Source of the DNA: BOG-908 sp963795825
Lineage (GTDB): Bacteria; Pseudomonadota; Alphaproteobacteria; Acetobacterales; Acetobacteraceae
Length of the DNA stretch: 64,000 nt
NCBI GenBank assembly: GCA_963795825.1
Contig: CAWCIW010000001.1
Span: forward strand, 682,001-746,000
Direction: 5' to 3'
Position numbers and translations under genes: made by a program. The stretch's first letter is position 1; each line of letters opens with the position of its first letter. This document shows, piece by piece, positions 62,518 to 64,000 of this stretch. The notes under the pieces are model-generated. The model did not search any database, had not been told where the DNA came from, and saw nothing but the letters and a program-made list of their open reading frames with translations.

Positions 62518-62672
62518 GTGGGAACAGGGAAGGAAGGAAGCAGTTCTTTTTTGAAAAAAAGAACCAAAAAACTTTTGCTCCTGACGACGCTGACAGGCCC
62601 GGGATTGGTAACGGACCTGTTGTGCGTTCTGACAGCGTCAGGAGCAAAACAGAAATGCCTGCTTGCCTTCAC
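62518..62672. repeat. Palindromic intergenic repeat, truncated right half
   Basis: AGGAAGCAGTTCTTTTTTGAAAAAAAGAACC hairpin (the GTTC/GAAC stem variant), AAAAAACTTTTGC, arms CTCCTGACGACGCTGACAG...CTGTCAGAACGC-like and AGCGTCAGGAGC, then only GCAAAAC instead of the full right hairpin. It lies between the GNAT start and the rpoD stop at 62675. Confidence 0.8.
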
Positions 62673-62674
62673 TG

Positions 62675-64000
<1,326 letters not shown>

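Overview
The window reads as high-GC alphaproteobacterial chromosome, most likely Acetobacteraceae or a close relative. The support is a PQQ-dependent periplasmic alcohol oxidation locus (pqqA, quinoprotein dehydrogenase, cytochrome), the alphaproteobacterial order helicase / S4 protein / fdxA / carD, a primary sigma factor of alphaproteobacterial type, and many Tat and Sec exported enzymes. No tRNA, rRNA, CRISPR array, transposase, integrase or phage gene was recognised. Species cannot be named from the sequence alone.

Layout. 1-1096: 3' part of threonine dehydratase. 1681-3486: DUF885 hydrolase. 3511-9538: alcohol oxidation locus, made of orphan pqqA, a GAF-Fis regulator, a quinoprotein alcohol dehydrogenase with the Asp-Tyr-Asp lanthanide signature, a substrate-binding/cytochrome c fusion protein and an acetaldehyde-type dehydrogenase. 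The same palindrome (TGTCGCA-N4-TGCGACA) lies upstream of pqqA and of the dehydrogenase. 9647-13431: GntR regulator, class III CoA-transferase, porin. 13698-20892: 4-hydroxybenzoate/protocatechuate operon (pobA, pcaH, pcaG, pcaDC fusion, a BKACE enzyme, pcaB) with a divergent AraC-type regulator. 21129-25653: second DUF885 protein, an exported beta-propeller protein, an FHS-type sugar transporter. 25834-33449: surface glycan cluster with four glycosyltransferases, an M14-like deacylase and an asparagine synthase. 33772-40886: exopolyphosphatase, SelO, a degenerate chemoreceptor-like protein, DUF3108 protein, WecA-like transferase, MarR regulator. 41088-49948: leucyl aminopeptidase, SUV3-like helicase, S4 protein, fdxA, GH16 glycosidase with three CBM60-like modules, carD, Bax-inhibitor-1 protein. 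50117-55562: vapBC, glyS, ppdK. 55689-58885: tannase/feruloyl esterase and bicupin oxalate decarboxylase. 59088-64000: cmk, aroA, NTF2-like protein, GNAT enzyme, rpoD (5' end outside the window).

How the genes work together. The alcohol locus oxidises a short-chain alcohol in the periplasm, passes electrons to cytochrome c, and clears the aldehyde in the cytosol. The tannase/feruloyl esterase, porin, pob/pca operon and oxalate decarboxylase suggest use of plant-derived aromatics and acids. BKACE probably replaces the usual pcaIJF steps.

Two features run across the whole window. First, about 24 copies of a modular palindromic element fill the spaces between genes, usually starting within a few bases of a stop codon and sometimes reaching into coding sequence; they look like dispersed bidirectional terminators. 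Second, about ten single-base (or GC-dinucleotide) frame breaks interrupt otherwise good genes (pobA, pcaH, pcaDC, pcaB twice, a glycosyltransferase, selO twice, leucyl aminopeptidase, rpoD). Because rpoD is essential, at least part of these are probably sequence errors, and the genes are annotated as functional unless confirmed otherwise.
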